Positions 1-8,611 of a DNA stretch of 54,416 bases are shown in pieces (position 1 is the stretch's first letter; every line of letters begins with the position of its first letter). Both the position numbers and the translations under genes were made by a program. The notes beneath the pieces are model-generated. The model ran no database searches. It was not told the DNA's origin and saw nothing but the letters and a program-made list of their open reading frames with translations. The stretch comes from Bacteroidota bacterium (GTDB lineage Bacteria; Bacteroidota; Bacteroidia; Chitinophagales; Chitinophagaceae). The stretch spans positions 1,229 through 55,644 of the forward strand of contig JABDAN010000014.1 of NCBI GenBank assembly GCA_013289175.1, given 5' to 3'.

Positions 1-2
1 AT

Positions 3-797
3 TCGGCGCCTTATCAGATTTTTTCCGGCGTGATGGAAACCCTTGCGGGACTCTTGTTGATTTACCGTCGCACGGCAACCCTGGGCGCGTTGGTAGCGAC
101 CGGCGTATTCCTGAATGTACTGATGCTGAACCTCAGTTATGATATTCCAGTTAAGTTATTTTCCATTCAAATTGTTTTGTCCAGTCTTTACCTGGTTATC
201 AACGATCAAAATCGGCTCATTCGGTTTTTTATATTAAATAAACAGACTTCTCCTTCTGTTTTATATACATATTCCTTTAAAAGAAGATGGATGCGATTGG
301 CTGTAATCCTGCTAAAGATCGGATTCATTGTGGTAGCGCTGATTTTGCCATTTAGAGGAGCTATGAAACAATATAAGGCAATGCAGGCGCCTGCACCCAG
401 GCAGCTTATTCAGACTGGTTTCTATGACGTCATACATTTCGTTGTCAATAAGGATACAATTCCACCTTCTTACAAGAATGATCGGCGTTGGGGAGACCTA
501 GTATTGGATGCGGGGGGATTGGGAAGTATCCGGACTACAGACACCCTATTTAGTCAATGGTATGGAAGAGGATATTTCGATTATGAAATTGATTCACTGA
601 AGGATTCTTTGATTCTTAGTGTTCCCTTCGAAGCTCCTATCCTGCTGACCATGCATTTTGAATTACTCGACAGCAATACCGTCCGTTTGCAAGGTGTTCG
701 GAAAAAGGATACGCTCTTGGTTGACCTCATGAAATCCAATCACCATTTCCAATTGACTGATAAACAATTTCACTGGCTCAGTGAACGGAATCGCTGA
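3..797 (+). CDS. DoxX-like membrane protein, 5' end cut by window
   Basis: The reading frame is open from base 3, so the true start lies upstream. The visible part begins SAPYQIFSGVMETLAGLLL, which resembles the DoxX/DoxD-like segment of Bacteroidota integral membrane proteins. Four hydrophobic stretches can be seen: METLAGLLLIY, the LGALVATGVFLNVLML region, LFSIQIVLSSLYLVI and, after a charged loop, LAVILLKIGFIVVALIL. About 150 polar residues follow with no motif I recognise; they contain repeated D-T-L and beta-like patterns and probably sit outside the membrane. A GTG at 30 and ATG at 33 lie inside the first membrane segment and are unlikely starts. Function is unknown; DoxX-like proteins are often linked to redox or thiosulfate-related chemistry, but nothing here proves that. 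Confidence 0.6.
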   Translation, partial: SAPYQIFSGVMETLAGLLLIYRRTATLGALVATGVFLNVLMLNLSYDIPVKLFSIQIVLSSLYLVINDQNRLIRFFILNKQTSPSVLYTYSFKRRWMRLAVILLKIGFIVVALILPFRGAMKQYKAMQAPAPRQLIQTGFYDVIHFVVNKDTIPPSYKNDRRWGDLVLDAGGLGSIRTTDTLFSQWYGRGYFDYEIDSLKDSLILSVPFEAPILLTMHFELLDSNTVRLQGVRKKDTLLVDLMKSNHHFQLTDKQFHWLSERNR

Positions 798-830
798 GCA
801 AGGACGGTTAATCATTGACTAACTTTACGC

Positions 831-2264
831 ATGAACATGCCCGTTCAGCAATACGATGTCGTGGTGGTTGGGTCCGGACCCAATGGTCTTTCGGCTGCCA
901 TCGTTTTTCAGCAGGCAGGCCTTCAAGTTTTGTTAATAGAAGCCGAGTCAACCATTGGGGGCGGGATGCGTTCTGCAGCATTAACCCTACCTGGTTTTAC
1001 CCACGATATTTGTTCAGCCATTCATCCACTGGCCGCAGCTTCCCCGTTTTTTAATTCCCTGCCTCTTCAAAAATTTGGATTGGAATTCATCGAGTCTCCT
1101 TTTGCTGCTGCCCATCCTTTTGACGATGGAACCGAGGCCCTCTTGCAACATTCCATTTCGGATACGGCCAGCGCTTTGCTCAAAGATGAACATTCCTACA
1201 CCAAACTGATGACTCCCCTGGTGCGGGATTGGCCAATCATTGCCACCGACGTGTTGGGCCCCTTGCGGATACCACACCACCCGCTGGCCATGGCGCGGTT
1301 CGGTAAAAAAGCCCTGGTTTCGGCTGATTGGATTGCAAACGCTCATTTCAAAGGAAGGAAAGCCCGAGGGCTTTTTGCTGGCATGGCAGCGCACGGCATG
1401 CTTTCCTTTTCCAAAAAAGTAAGCGCAGCAGCTGGCCTGACTTTGATGATACAGGGACATCTGAAAGGATGGCCGATGGTCAAAGGAGGATCTGAGCAGA
1501 TGGCACGCGCGCTGGCTTCTTATTTTATTTCTCTGGGCGGCCAGATTCAAACCAGTTTGCGGGTGGAAAGTTTGGAAGACCTACCGCAAGCCAGGGCAGT
1601 ACTTTTTGATCTTGCACCCCGTCAGATTTTGAAAATCGCAGGTTATAAGTTTTCATCTTTTTACCGCAGCCAACTGGAAAAATACCGATATGGAATGGGT
1701 GTATTTAAAGTTGATTGGGCACTGGACGGGCCCATACCCTTTGTTGCAGAACATTGCCGTCAGGCAGCTACCATTCATTTGGGCAACTCATTTGAGGAGA
1801 TATCGAATGCCGAAGAATGGACGCTCAAGGGCCGGTGCCCAGAAAAACCCTTTGTGATTCTTGCTCAACAAAGTCTCTTTGACCCCTCCCGGGCGCCGGT
1901 AGGAAAACACACCGCCTGGGCATATTGTCATGTGCCTTCTGGATCCCCGATAGACATGAGATCCGCTATTGAAAATCAGGTTGAGCGTTTTGCACCCGGA
2001 TTTAGAGAAAGAATATTGTCCGCCCATACGATGAACCCCGAACAGATGGAATCCTATAACCCGAATTATGTTGGGGGCGATATCAATGGTGGGGTACAGG
2101 ATATCGGCCAGCTTTTCACCAGACCCGCGCTTCGGTATTCACCTTACCGGAGCTCAGCCAAAGGCATTTATATCTGCTCTTCATCCACCCCGCCGGGCGG
2201 TGGTGTACATGGGATGTGCGGTTACCAGGCGGCAAAAAGAGTCCTACGCGACATCTTTAAATAA
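831..2264 (+). CDS. FAD-dependent oxidoreductase, phytoene dehydrogenase/PYROXD2-like
   Basis: A 477-aa flavoprotein. The N-terminus carries the Rossmann dinucleotide fold: beta strand, GSGPNG glycine motif at residues 14-19, and an acidic residue near 37 (LLIEAE) that would bind the FAD ribose. The following GGGMRS and the C-terminal block around STPPGGGVHGMCGYQAA are typical of the phytoene desaturase-like amine-oxidase superfamily (COG1233), where the C-terminal strand closes over the flavin. Length fits the family. No carotenoid genes (crtB, crtE) are nearby, so a carotenoid role is not indicated; the PYROXD2-like branch is of unknown substrate. It starts 34 bp after the upstream DoxX-like gene and could be cotranscribed with it. 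Confidence 0.85.
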   Translation: MNMPVQQYDVVVVGSGPNGLSAAIVFQQAGLQVLLIEAESTIGGGMRSAALTLPGFTHDICSAIHPLAAASPFFNSLPLQKFGLEFIESPFAAAHPFDDGTEALLQHSISDTASALLKDEHSYTKLMTPLVRDWPIIATDVLGPLRIPHHPLAMARFGKKALVSADWIANAHFKGRKARGLFAGMAAHGMLSFSKKVSAAAGLTLMIQGHLKGWPMVKGGSEQMARALASYFISLGGQIQTSLRVESLEDLPQARAVLFDLAPRQILKIAGYKFSSFYRSQLEKYRYGMGVFKVDWALDGPIPFVAEHCRQAATIHLGNSFEEISNAEEWTLKGRCPEKPFVILAQQSLFDPSRAPVGKHTAWAYCHVPSGSPIDMRSAIENQVERFAPGFRERILSAHTMNPEQMESYNPNYVGGDINGGVQDIGQLFTRPALRYSPYRSSAKGIYICSSSTPPGGGVHGMCGYQAAKRVLRDIFK

Positions 2265-2486
2265 TTTATTCAAAAATCTCTATGGCTGACTATCAACTTC
2301 TGTTCTGCAACATAGAAGTGCATTCCCCAAATGCACCGCAACGAATAAGCCCTTAGTGAAGTCATCACCACAGGGGGTGGGGGTTAGATCCCGTGCAACA
2401 AATTTCAATATTCCCTGTCTTATCCTGGGGACTGCTGAAAACCGGTAGGTTGAATCCTGGTTGTATTCACCTAGTAAAGAAAGTTT

Positions 2487-4901
2487 ATGGGTAAAAACTC
2501 TCTTAAAATTGCTCGGCGTTTTCTTCTGCGCAATGGTCAGTTCACGCTGTTGAATCTAATAGGACTGTCCACCGGGATTACGTGTGCTGTACTGATTTTT
2601 CTTTGGGTAAACGATGAATGGAGGATGGACAGGTTCAACCAGAAAGGCGACCGGCTTTTCCAGGTATTACAGAATACTCAGACCCCTCAGGGGATAGAAA
2701 CAACAGAAAATACACCCGGGTTGCTGGCTGCCTTCCTGGCTGAAAGACTCCCGGAAATAGATTATGCTGTGCCCGTCATACCCGTTTCCTGGTTCGACAA
2801 AAAAGGCATCATCAGTTATGGTGAAAGTCACTTGGAAGCCAGCGAACAGTTTGTGGGCAAGGATTTTTTCAATGTGTTTAGTTATCCGCTTTTGCAAGGC
2901 AACCGCAATAATGTGCTGACCGACAAACGGTCAATCCTTATTTCTGACGAACTGGCCAGGAAGCTATTCCATGGAATGGAGAATGTGATTGGAAAAACGG
3001 TTTCCTGGAATCAGAAAGACTATAGTGGTCACTATGTTATTTCCGGGGTCTTTCAGAAACCTCCGATGAGTGCCACCATTCAATTTGACATGTTGTTTAA
3101 CTATGAATTATTCCTGGATAAAAATCCCAAACTGAAAGAATGGACCAATAGTGAACCGACGACTTACGTAATATTAAAGGAGGGTATGGGTATCCAAAGA
3201 CTCAATCAAGACCTTTCAGAATACCTCCGCAGTGCCCATGGTCTATCAAAGCAATCCCTGTTCGCACAAAAATATTCCGACAAATACCTCCACAATCATT
3301 ACGAAAATGGAGTGCCTTCGGGTGGGAGAATTGAATACGTCCGGCTATTTTCCCTTGTCGCTTTTTTTATTTTGCTCATTGCCTGCATCAATTTCATGAA
3401 TTTGACGACTGCCCAGGCTGGCATGAGAATGAAAGAGGCCGCAATGAAAAAAATTATGGGCGCCAGTCGCAAATCCTTGATTGTTCAATTTCTGGGAGAA
3501 TCCATTTTGATGGCTGGTATCGCTGCCTTTATTGCTGTCCTGTTCGTAATGCTGTTATTACCCCGGTTTAACGAAATAACTGGTAAAAACTTAACCCTGC
3601 CCTGGAAGGGGGAAATGATTCCTGCCATGGGGTTGATCACATTGATTGCCGGTTTAATGGCAGGCCTATATCCCGCTCTTCAAATTTCCAGTTTTGAACC
3701 CATAGACAGCCTCAAAGGACGGGTAACCCAAAACCTGACTGATTTGATGGTGAGGAAGGGACTGGTGGTATTTCAATTTACGATCACCGGTATATTTATT
3801 ATTTCGGTACTCATTATATACAAGCAAATGAACCTGGTCGAAAACAAAGACCTGGGATATAACCGGGATCATCTGGTCTATTTCGATAAAGGGGGTTGGG
3901 TATCTGACAACAAAGAAGATTATACACCTGGCGGGAAATATGAAACTGAGATGACCAGTTTTTTGGAACAGATAAGATCGATACCGGGTGTTATAAACGT
4001 AGCAAATTTCAGACACAATATTACAAACAGGAATGGGGGCACTTCTGACATCAGCTGGCCTGGCAAAGATGTCCATTCCAACACAAACTTTACAGACTTG
4101 GGCGTCGGATACAACTTCATTGAAACGATGGGAATCCAAATCAAGGAAGGGCGATCTTTTTCAACTGCGTATGGCTCTGAAAAATCAAAAATAGTATTAA
4201 ATGAACTGGCCATAGAGCAAATGGGACTAAAGGACCCAGTGGGCAAAACCGTTCACCTTTGGGGAGAGGACCGGGAGATTATCGGTGTGGTCAAAAATTT
4301 TAATTTCCAATCCCTTTACGAAAACATAAAACCCTGTTTTTTTGATTTGACCCTCAATCAGCGGGCATCAAAAATTATGGTCCGATTGCAAGGAGGTCGG
4401 GAGCGGGAAACGCTGGCGGCTATTGAAAATCTGTACAAAGCAAACAACCAAGGACTTGCCTTACACTTTTCATTCCTGGATGAAGATTATCAAGCGCTCT
4501 ATGCTTCTGAAACCAGGGTAGCCAAACTTTCCGAATATTTTGCTGCGCTGGCCATCATTGTTTCCTGCCTGGGATTGTTTGGGCTGACCACTTTTACGGC
4601 TCAACGCAGGAAAAAGGAAATCAGTATACGAAAAGTTGTGGGGGCGACCGTGGGAAATATGTTGATTTTGCTGTCCCGCGATTTTTTAAAACTCATCGTA
4701 GTGGCAGTTTTGCTGGCTTTTCCAATGGGCTGGTGGCTTATGAATCGTTGGCTTCACGATTTTGCATATCGCATTTCTATAGACACGGGAAGTTTTTTAA
4801 TTGCCGGTGCCCTTATAATCGGTATAACTATTTTGACCATCGGATTCCAGATCGCGAAACTGGCTGCCATAAATCCTGTCAAATCATTAAGAGCGGAATA
4901 A
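2487..4901 (+). CDS. ABC transporter permease, MacB/FtsX-like (about 800 aa)
   Basis: An 804-aa inner-membrane permease of the type VII (MacB/FtsX/LolC) ABC superfamily in the large Bacteroidota form. There is one N-terminal membrane helix (about 21-41), a MacB-like periplasmic domain, a first FtsX block of three helices (VAFFILLIACINFMNL, then a coupling region with KEAAMKKIMGASR), a short MacB-like start again (RKGLVVFQFTITGIFIISV), a second periplasmic domain, and a final FtsX block (LGLFGLTTFTAQRRKKEISI, RKVVGA). The duplicated permease in one chain is normal for this family. No ATP-binding subunit is adjacent, so it must recruit one encoded elsewhere. Substrate unknown: lipoprotein, peptide or antimicrobial export or mechanotransmission are all possible. 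A 222-bp gap precedes it. Confidence 0.9.
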   Translation: MGKNSLKIARRFLLRNGQFTLLNLIGLSTGITCAVLIFLWVNDEWRMDRFNQKGDRLFQVLQNTQTPQGIETTENTPGLLAAFLAERLPEIDYAVPVIPVSWFDKKGIISYGESHLEASEQFVGKDFFNVFSYPLLQGNRNNVLTDKRSILISDELARKLFHGMENVIGKTVSWNQKDYSGHYVISGVFQKPPMSATIQFDMLFNYELFLDKNPKLKEWTNSEPTTYVILKEGMGIQRLNQDLSEYLRSAHGLSKQSLFAQKYSDKYLHNHYENGVPSGGRIEYVRLFSLVAFFILLIACINFMNLTTAQAGMRMKEAAMKKIMGASRKSLIVQFLGESILMAGIAAFIAVLFVMLLLPRFNEITGKNLTLPWKGEMIPAMGLITLIAGLMAGLYPALQISSFEPIDSLKGRVTQNLTDLMVRKGLVVFQFTITGIFIISVLIIYKQMNLVENKDLGYNRDHLVYFDKGGWVSDNKEDYTPGGKYETEMTSFLEQIRSIPGVINVANFRHNITNRNGGTSDISWPGKDVHSNTNFTDLGVGYNFIETMGIQIKEGRSFSTAYGSEKSKIVLNELAIEQMGLKDPVGKTVHLWGEDREIIGVVKNFNFQSLYENIKPCFFDLTLNQRASKIMVRLQGGRERETLAAIENLYKANNQGLALHFSFLDEDYQALYASETRVAKLSEYFAALAIIVSCLGLFGLTTFTAQRRKKEISIRKVVGATVGNMLILLSRDFLKLIVVAVLLAFPMGWWLMNRWLHDFAYRISIDTGSFLIAGALIIGITILTIGFQIAKLAAINPVKSLRAE

Positions 4902-4917
4902 GCAGTAGGGCATTTCC

Positions 4918-5628
4918 TCATTTGTCTTCTTCTATATCAAAGAGTACATAACCCTTTAGCTGGTAAGTGGAGATTGCTACTTTCGCACTAAAGGATGTTT
5001 TAACGAAGGGTATAAAATCGGTTGGAGAAATATTACGGAATACCTCTGACTGACCACAGGCAATCAAACTTGTTTTAAGGTCTGAAAATTGCTTTAGAAT
5101 ATCCAGGTTGGGGTTATTGGTTTTGAATTTTTTCTGATAGGCTTCATTATTTAAATACACATTCATGGCACTGCCATTGATTATGACAGCCAGTTCCAGG
5201 TTTTCTTTTGGAACGCCGGCGGCTATATGAAGGTTGATGATTCTGCCTATCTCGGCCAGCCCCTCATTGATCTTGTTTCTTGTGCTGGCATCCCTTGACC
5301 AGATGACCATATGAAACAATAATTTATACTTCATTTTCGGGTCTATTTTTTCCGTCACAAAGGGTACGGGATAAACGGCCGATCCTTCACTGTTTACAAT
5401 CAGGGGGAACATGACAGAATTATTAATTGCCTGAATCCGCAAACTGTCCCGTACAAATTTTACAATGCTGTCGTGTATGGAGTGGGAATAATTGGATGAC
5501 AATGTTTTTATCAGGCTGTCAGAAATTTTATCGACGAGGACAGTATCTACCGAGTTTTTTTGCTGCGAAAAAGCGCCTTCTGCTAAAAAAACAGAAATTA
5601 TGCCCAGGATGAGAAATGGCTTCATCAT
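4918..5628 (-). CDS. Secreted DsrE/DsrF-like family protein
   Basis: A 236-aa protein with a signal peptide (start MMKPFLILGIISVFLAEG, cleavage likely near AFSQ). The mature C-terminal part has the DsrE-like pattern of periplasmic sulfur-relay-like proteins: LAEIGRIINLHIAAGVP, an ELAVIINGSA strand, NNEAYQKKFKTNNPN, then SLIACGQS with the single conserved cysteine, and YQLKGYVLFDIEEDK at the end. Family members are related to DsrE/F/TusBCD sulfur carriers, but the secreted Bacteroidota form has no established reaction. The gene converges on the upstream permease with only 16 bases between stops. Two adjacent ATGs (5628 and 5625) make the exact start uncertain by one codon. Confidence 0.75.
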   Translation of the reverse strand: MMKPFLILGIISVFLAEGAFSQQKNSVDTVLVDKISDSLIKTLSSNYSHSIHDSIVKFVRDSLRIQAINNSVMFPLIVNSEGSAVYPVPFVTEKIDPKMKYKLLFHMVIWSRDASTRNKINEGLAEIGRIINLHIAAGVPKENLELAVIINGSAMNVYLNNEAYQKKFKTNNPNLDILKQFSDLKTSLIACGQSEVFRNISPTDFIPFVKTSFSAKVAISTYQLKGYVLFDIEEDK

Positions 5629-5659
5629 TGTTGTTTAAGGGGTGTGTTGAGGAATCGAC

Positions 5660-7447
5660 TCAATTTTGTTTTTCTCTTGGAATAAATTCTCCTACAACGG
5701 CTTGTTTGATCAAAGCAGGAGGCAATATCCCTTGAGATAAAATGAAATCATGGAAATGCTGCTGGTTAAATTTAGTGCCTAATACATTTTCGGTCTCCTT
5801 ACGCAGTTCAATCATGTGAATGAATCCGTAGTAATAACTGTTCGCCTGACCCGGTGAGCGCAGTGTGTATCGCTCTACTTCCTGTTTTGCCATGGCGTGG
5901 GAGCAAAGAACATCGTTCATTAAAATGTCCATGGCCTGTTGTGGATTGATGGTTCCTGCCTGTAGTTCGGGATCCAGAAAGGCCCGGGCTGCACGAAGCA
6001 GGCGATAGTCCAGTGAAACAAGCTGACCTTCCTCTGGCATAAAGGGCAGGGTGATGTATTCAGAATACAACGCCCAACCTTCTACGTTGGTAGAATTAAA
6101 GGCATACAATGCGCGGGCCTGAGATACACCTTCTTCTACCATTTTATCGAACTGCAATTCATGACCGGGACGGACTTCATGAGCGATGATGGTCCAGGAT
6201 GCGGCATCAAAAGTAAAGTCATCGTATTTATCGGTGGTCTCTCCGAAGGCTGCAGGCATATTGAGCGGCAGAACGAATACACCCCTTTGTCCTGTATTGT
6301 TAAGAAAGGGAGGAGGTACCATGTGTGGCGCCGGTTGTTGTGCCGTTTCGGCTGCACTGGCCAAACGGATGATGGCGGCGCGGTTGGGTAAAGTTACCAG
6401 GTGATGGGTCCGGATGATATTTTCGATATCTGTCAGGTGTGCTTTATAAACGATCATAATCGAATCCCCGTGAATCTGATCTTTTTTGAGAACCTGCAAA
6501 ACAGACCGGTAGTCAGCAGAAGGCAGTTTGTATTTTTTTGCAATCCGGGCAGCGATGTCCTTCATCTGATCCTGGATACTGGTGAAAGTTGTATGGGCCA
6601 TTTTGGCCAGATCGCCGGGAGGGATATCGATCCCGTATCCTTCCAACGCCAGGGCATATTGTTCGGGAGGTAAGCGGAAGTCCATGCGTGCTTTGGGAAC
6701 CATGTTTTCTTTTACCCATTTGTCATAGTCCTCCAGTTGTTTTTTAATAACTACATAGGAATCCTGCCAGTCCGCCATATGGTATTTCGTACAAAGCTCC
6801 TGTATCCCTTCTATCATTTCGGCGTTTCGGGATAAAGTAACTTCCAGTTCTTGTTTGGAAGGGTAGATCATGCCGGGTTTGGCCATTTGTATCATTGTGC
6901 GCTGCTGCAGGATCGAGGTGATGGACTGATAATCCTTTTCAAGTCCCGCATATTTGCGCAGTCGGATGACGGCGGCCTTGCGCCGTTCTTCCGGTACTTG
7001 GTCATCCAGCAGTGTTTGAATTCCATCGAAAACCGTATTGGTTGCATTTAGATAGGAAACTTCCTTATTGTTTTCAAAGTCATCCTGACGAAATCCCAGT
7101 TCTGTTTGATTGACCAGTATGTCCAGATCCTGTTTGACAGCCAAATCGGTTTCCTTCTGTCTGGCTGTTTTCAGAACCGCCAATGCTTCCGTCCTGTCCT
7201 TTCGTTCCGCCATTTTATTGGCCAGCGTGGGCACCGAAATCAGGGTGTCATAAAACGCGATCCCCTGCTCGGTACCAAATTCCGGCGAGTACTTTTCATC
7301 GATGTTGATCAGGAGTTGGGTATAAGCATTGGACTGCACAACCCAGGCTTTGTCCTTTGAAGGGGCCGGGTTATTTTGCGCCGCAAGTGAAATAGACAGG
7401 ATGGACAGCCCGGCAAGAAGGAGGGCTTGGTTGGTCAGATTTCTCAT
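5660..7447 (-). CDS. DUF885 family metallopeptidase, exported
   Basis: A 595-aa exported protein. I chose the ATG at 7447 because it opens a clear signal peptide (MRNLTNQALLLAGLSILSIS, cut after LAAQ); the frame extends 28 codons upstream but that part is not signal-like. The family hallmark HEVRPGHELQ is at residues 423-432 (metal ligands H423 and H429, E424 as base) followed by the EGWALYSE block that supplies the glutamate ligand around 456. DUF885 proteins resemble M32/M3-like zinc peptidases and several act on dipeptides or small peptides in the periplasm; the substrate here is unknown. A signal peptide and no membrane anchor suggest a periplasmic location. Confidence 0.85.
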   Translation of the reverse strand: MRNLTNQALLLAGLSILSISLAAQNNPAPSKDKAWVVQSNAYTQLLINIDEKYSPEFGTEQGIAFYDTLISVPTLANKMAERKDRTEALAVLKTARQKETDLAVKQDLDILVNQTELGFRQDDFENNKEVSYLNATNTVFDGIQTLLDDQVPEERRKAAVIRLRKYAGLEKDYQSITSILQQRTMIQMAKPGMIYPSKQELEVTLSRNAEMIEGIQELCTKYHMADWQDSYVVIKKQLEDYDKWVKENMVPKARMDFRLPPEQYALALEGYGIDIPPGDLAKMAHTTFTSIQDQMKDIAARIAKKYKLPSADYRSVLQVLKKDQIHGDSIMIVYKAHLTDIENIIRTHHLVTLPNRAAIIRLASAAETAQQPAPHMVPPPFLNNTGQRGVFVLPLNMPAAFGETTDKYDDFTFDAASWTIIAHEVRPGHELQFDKMVEEGVSQARALYAFNSTNVEGWALYSEYITLPFMPEEGQLVSLDYRLLRAARAFLDPELQAGTINPQQAMDILMNDVLCSHAMAKQEVERYTLRSPGQANSYYYGFIHMIELRKETENVLGTKFNQQHFHDFILSQGILPPALIKQAVVGEFIPREKQN

Positions 7448-7750
7448 GTTTAAAATATAGGCCCGAAGATATGGGTCGCTAAGCGGCCCGCCAATGCTTT
7501 TCCACCTTTTTGTAAGAAGGTACGCTGGCACGAATGAGACGGGCCAAGAATCAGTCCCTCGCCATCATGTCTGAGCCCCCGACGGGGTGATGGGGCGGTC
7601 TGCCGCGGAAAGCTTAAGCCGGGTCTTTTCAGGTTTGGCTTCTGGACCATCCTTCATCTAAGAAATCAAACACCTGATTATTAAAATATATATTAATATA
7701 ATTGATATTATTTTTTGTTTTATTAATAAATTTATTAATTTTATTACATA
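7448..7750. other. Divergent intergenic region, no gene, very AT-rich right half
   Basis: 303 bases between the DUF885 peptidase (leftward) and the DUF2089 operon (rightward). The left half is of ordinary composition and contains no convincing start or RNA. From about 7670 the sequence becomes almost pure A/T and holds two perfect palindromes, 12 bp at 7689-7700 and 18 bp at 7722-7739, the second ending 11 bp before the DUF2089 start. No exact TAnnTTTG promoter box was found for either gene. Confidence 0.5.
7722..7739. promoter_or_regulatory. 18-bp perfect palindrome upstream of DUF2089 gene, possible operator
   Basis: The sequence ATTAATAAATTTATTAAT equals its own reverse complement and ends 11 bp before the ATG of a helix-turn-helix gene. 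A second perfect palindrome (TATATTAATATA, 7689-7700) is centred 36 bp upstream. The position suggests autoregulation by the DUF2089 protein. The alternative is chance symmetry in an AT-only stretch. Confidence 0.3.
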
Positions 7751-8050
7751 ATGCCAATAAACAAGACCTTTCCCAACGAATGCCCTGCCTGCGGATCAGC
7801 TCTTCGGGTTACGACACTCAGTTGTGCGTCTTGCGATACGACCATCGGTGGCAGTTTCGAATTACCCGCTCTTTCCAAATTGCCGGCGGAGGACTTTCAG
7901 TTTGTGCTTGATTTTATCAAATGCAGCGGCAGCCTCAAAATCATGGCCCAGCAAATGGGTTTGAGTTACCCAACTGTTCGCAACAGACTCGATGAGGTCA
8001 TCTCCAAAATTGTTGCGATCGAAAAACAATCCGGAAAAAAATCGACATGA
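7751..8050 (+). CDS. DUF2089 family zinc-ribbon/helix-turn-helix regulator
   Basis: A 99-aa protein with the two-part DUF2089 layout. An N-terminal zinc ribbon uses C11-x2-C14 and C25-x2-C28 (CPACG ... CASC). A C-terminal helix-turn-helix-like half (residues about 44-88) includes the FVLDFIKCSGSLK and LSYPTVRNRLDEV segments, which match the family's 'like an unduplicated sigma-70 region 4' HTH. It likely binds DNA and controls its own operon. Its last codons overlap the next gene by 4 bp, so the two are translationally coupled. In many bacteria DUF2089 genes sit beside membrane-protein genes, as here. Confidence 0.8.
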   Translation: MPINKTFPNECPACGSALRVTTLSCASCDTTIGGSFELPALSKLPAEDFQFVLDFIKCSGSLKIMAQQMGLSYPTVRNRLDEVISKIVAIEKQSGKKST

Positions 8051-8595
8051 AAAAATGGTTGTGGACTCCCTTTGTCTATGTCGCCGGGAAAAAAGCCCTG
8101 GTATTGGGTTGGCTCGTCATGGGAGTGACGGCATGCCTGTCTTTTTTTAGCCGGACACATTTTGATGGCGTGCTGGATGTACATGTGGGCATGAGCCGCC
8201 CCTTGCCACTTTATTTTTTGGAGCAGTTTATTTCCTGGTCATCTGCCGTGCTTTTATTTTATCTGGTCGGCCGGGTGTCTTCCGATTCTTCTATTCGTTC
8301 TATTGATGTGGCTGGGACACTGGCGCTTTCGCGGTGGCCCATGATCTTTGTTTCTCTGATCAGTTTTGGTTTCCCCCATAACCTTGACATTCGTCACATC
8401 GATCCGGTATGGGTTCTGCTTTCTTTACTGGAAGTAGCCTTTGTGGTTTGGATGGTGGCCCTGATGTACAATGCATTTACTGTTTCCTGCAATCTCAAAG
8501 GGGGCAAGGCAACCCGCGTATTTATATTGGCGCTGATGCTTTCGGAGATTCTTTCGAAAATTTTGTTTTACCTGATCTATAAACCGGTTCTCTGA
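8047..8595 (+). CDS. Polytopic membrane protein, partner of DUF2089 regulator
   Basis: A 182-aa protein with about five hydrophobic segments, beginning ALVLGWLVMGVTACLSFF and ending LMLSEILSKILFYLIY. The pattern and size recall Yip1-domain proteins, but I cannot confirm that from motifs. It starts inside the stop of the DUF2089 gene (4-bp overlap) and is followed after 16 bp by the alpha/beta hydrolase gene, making a three-gene operon. The coupling suggests that the regulator responds to or controls this membrane protein. No catalytic residues are apparent. Confidence 0.65.
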   Translation: MKKWLWTPFVYVAGKKALVLGWLVMGVTACLSFFSRTHFDGVLDVHVGMSRPLPLYFLEQFISWSSAVLLFYLVGRVSSDSSIRSIDVAGTLALSRWPMIFVSLISFGFPHNLDIRHIDPVWVLLSLLEVAFVVWMVALMYNAFTVSCNLKGGKATRVFILALMLSEILSKILFYLIYKPVL

Positions 8596-8611
8596 TCACA
8601 GATGGAAGCTT

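Noticed and set aside
1014..1550. 178-codon open frame on the minus strand
   Set aside because: Fully inside the flavoprotein gene on the other strand, low-complexity cysteine/arginine-rich translation, no family resemblance.
2318..2336. Inverted repeat GTGCAT/ATGCAC with a 7-base loop
   Set aside because: Short stem, no T-run after it, and no reason to call a terminator or operator; the surrounding 222-bp gap is otherwise featureless.
2341..2440. tRNA-like stretch (GGTTAGATCCCGTGC)
   Set aside because: No cloverleaf can be drawn and no acceptor or anticodon stem fits.
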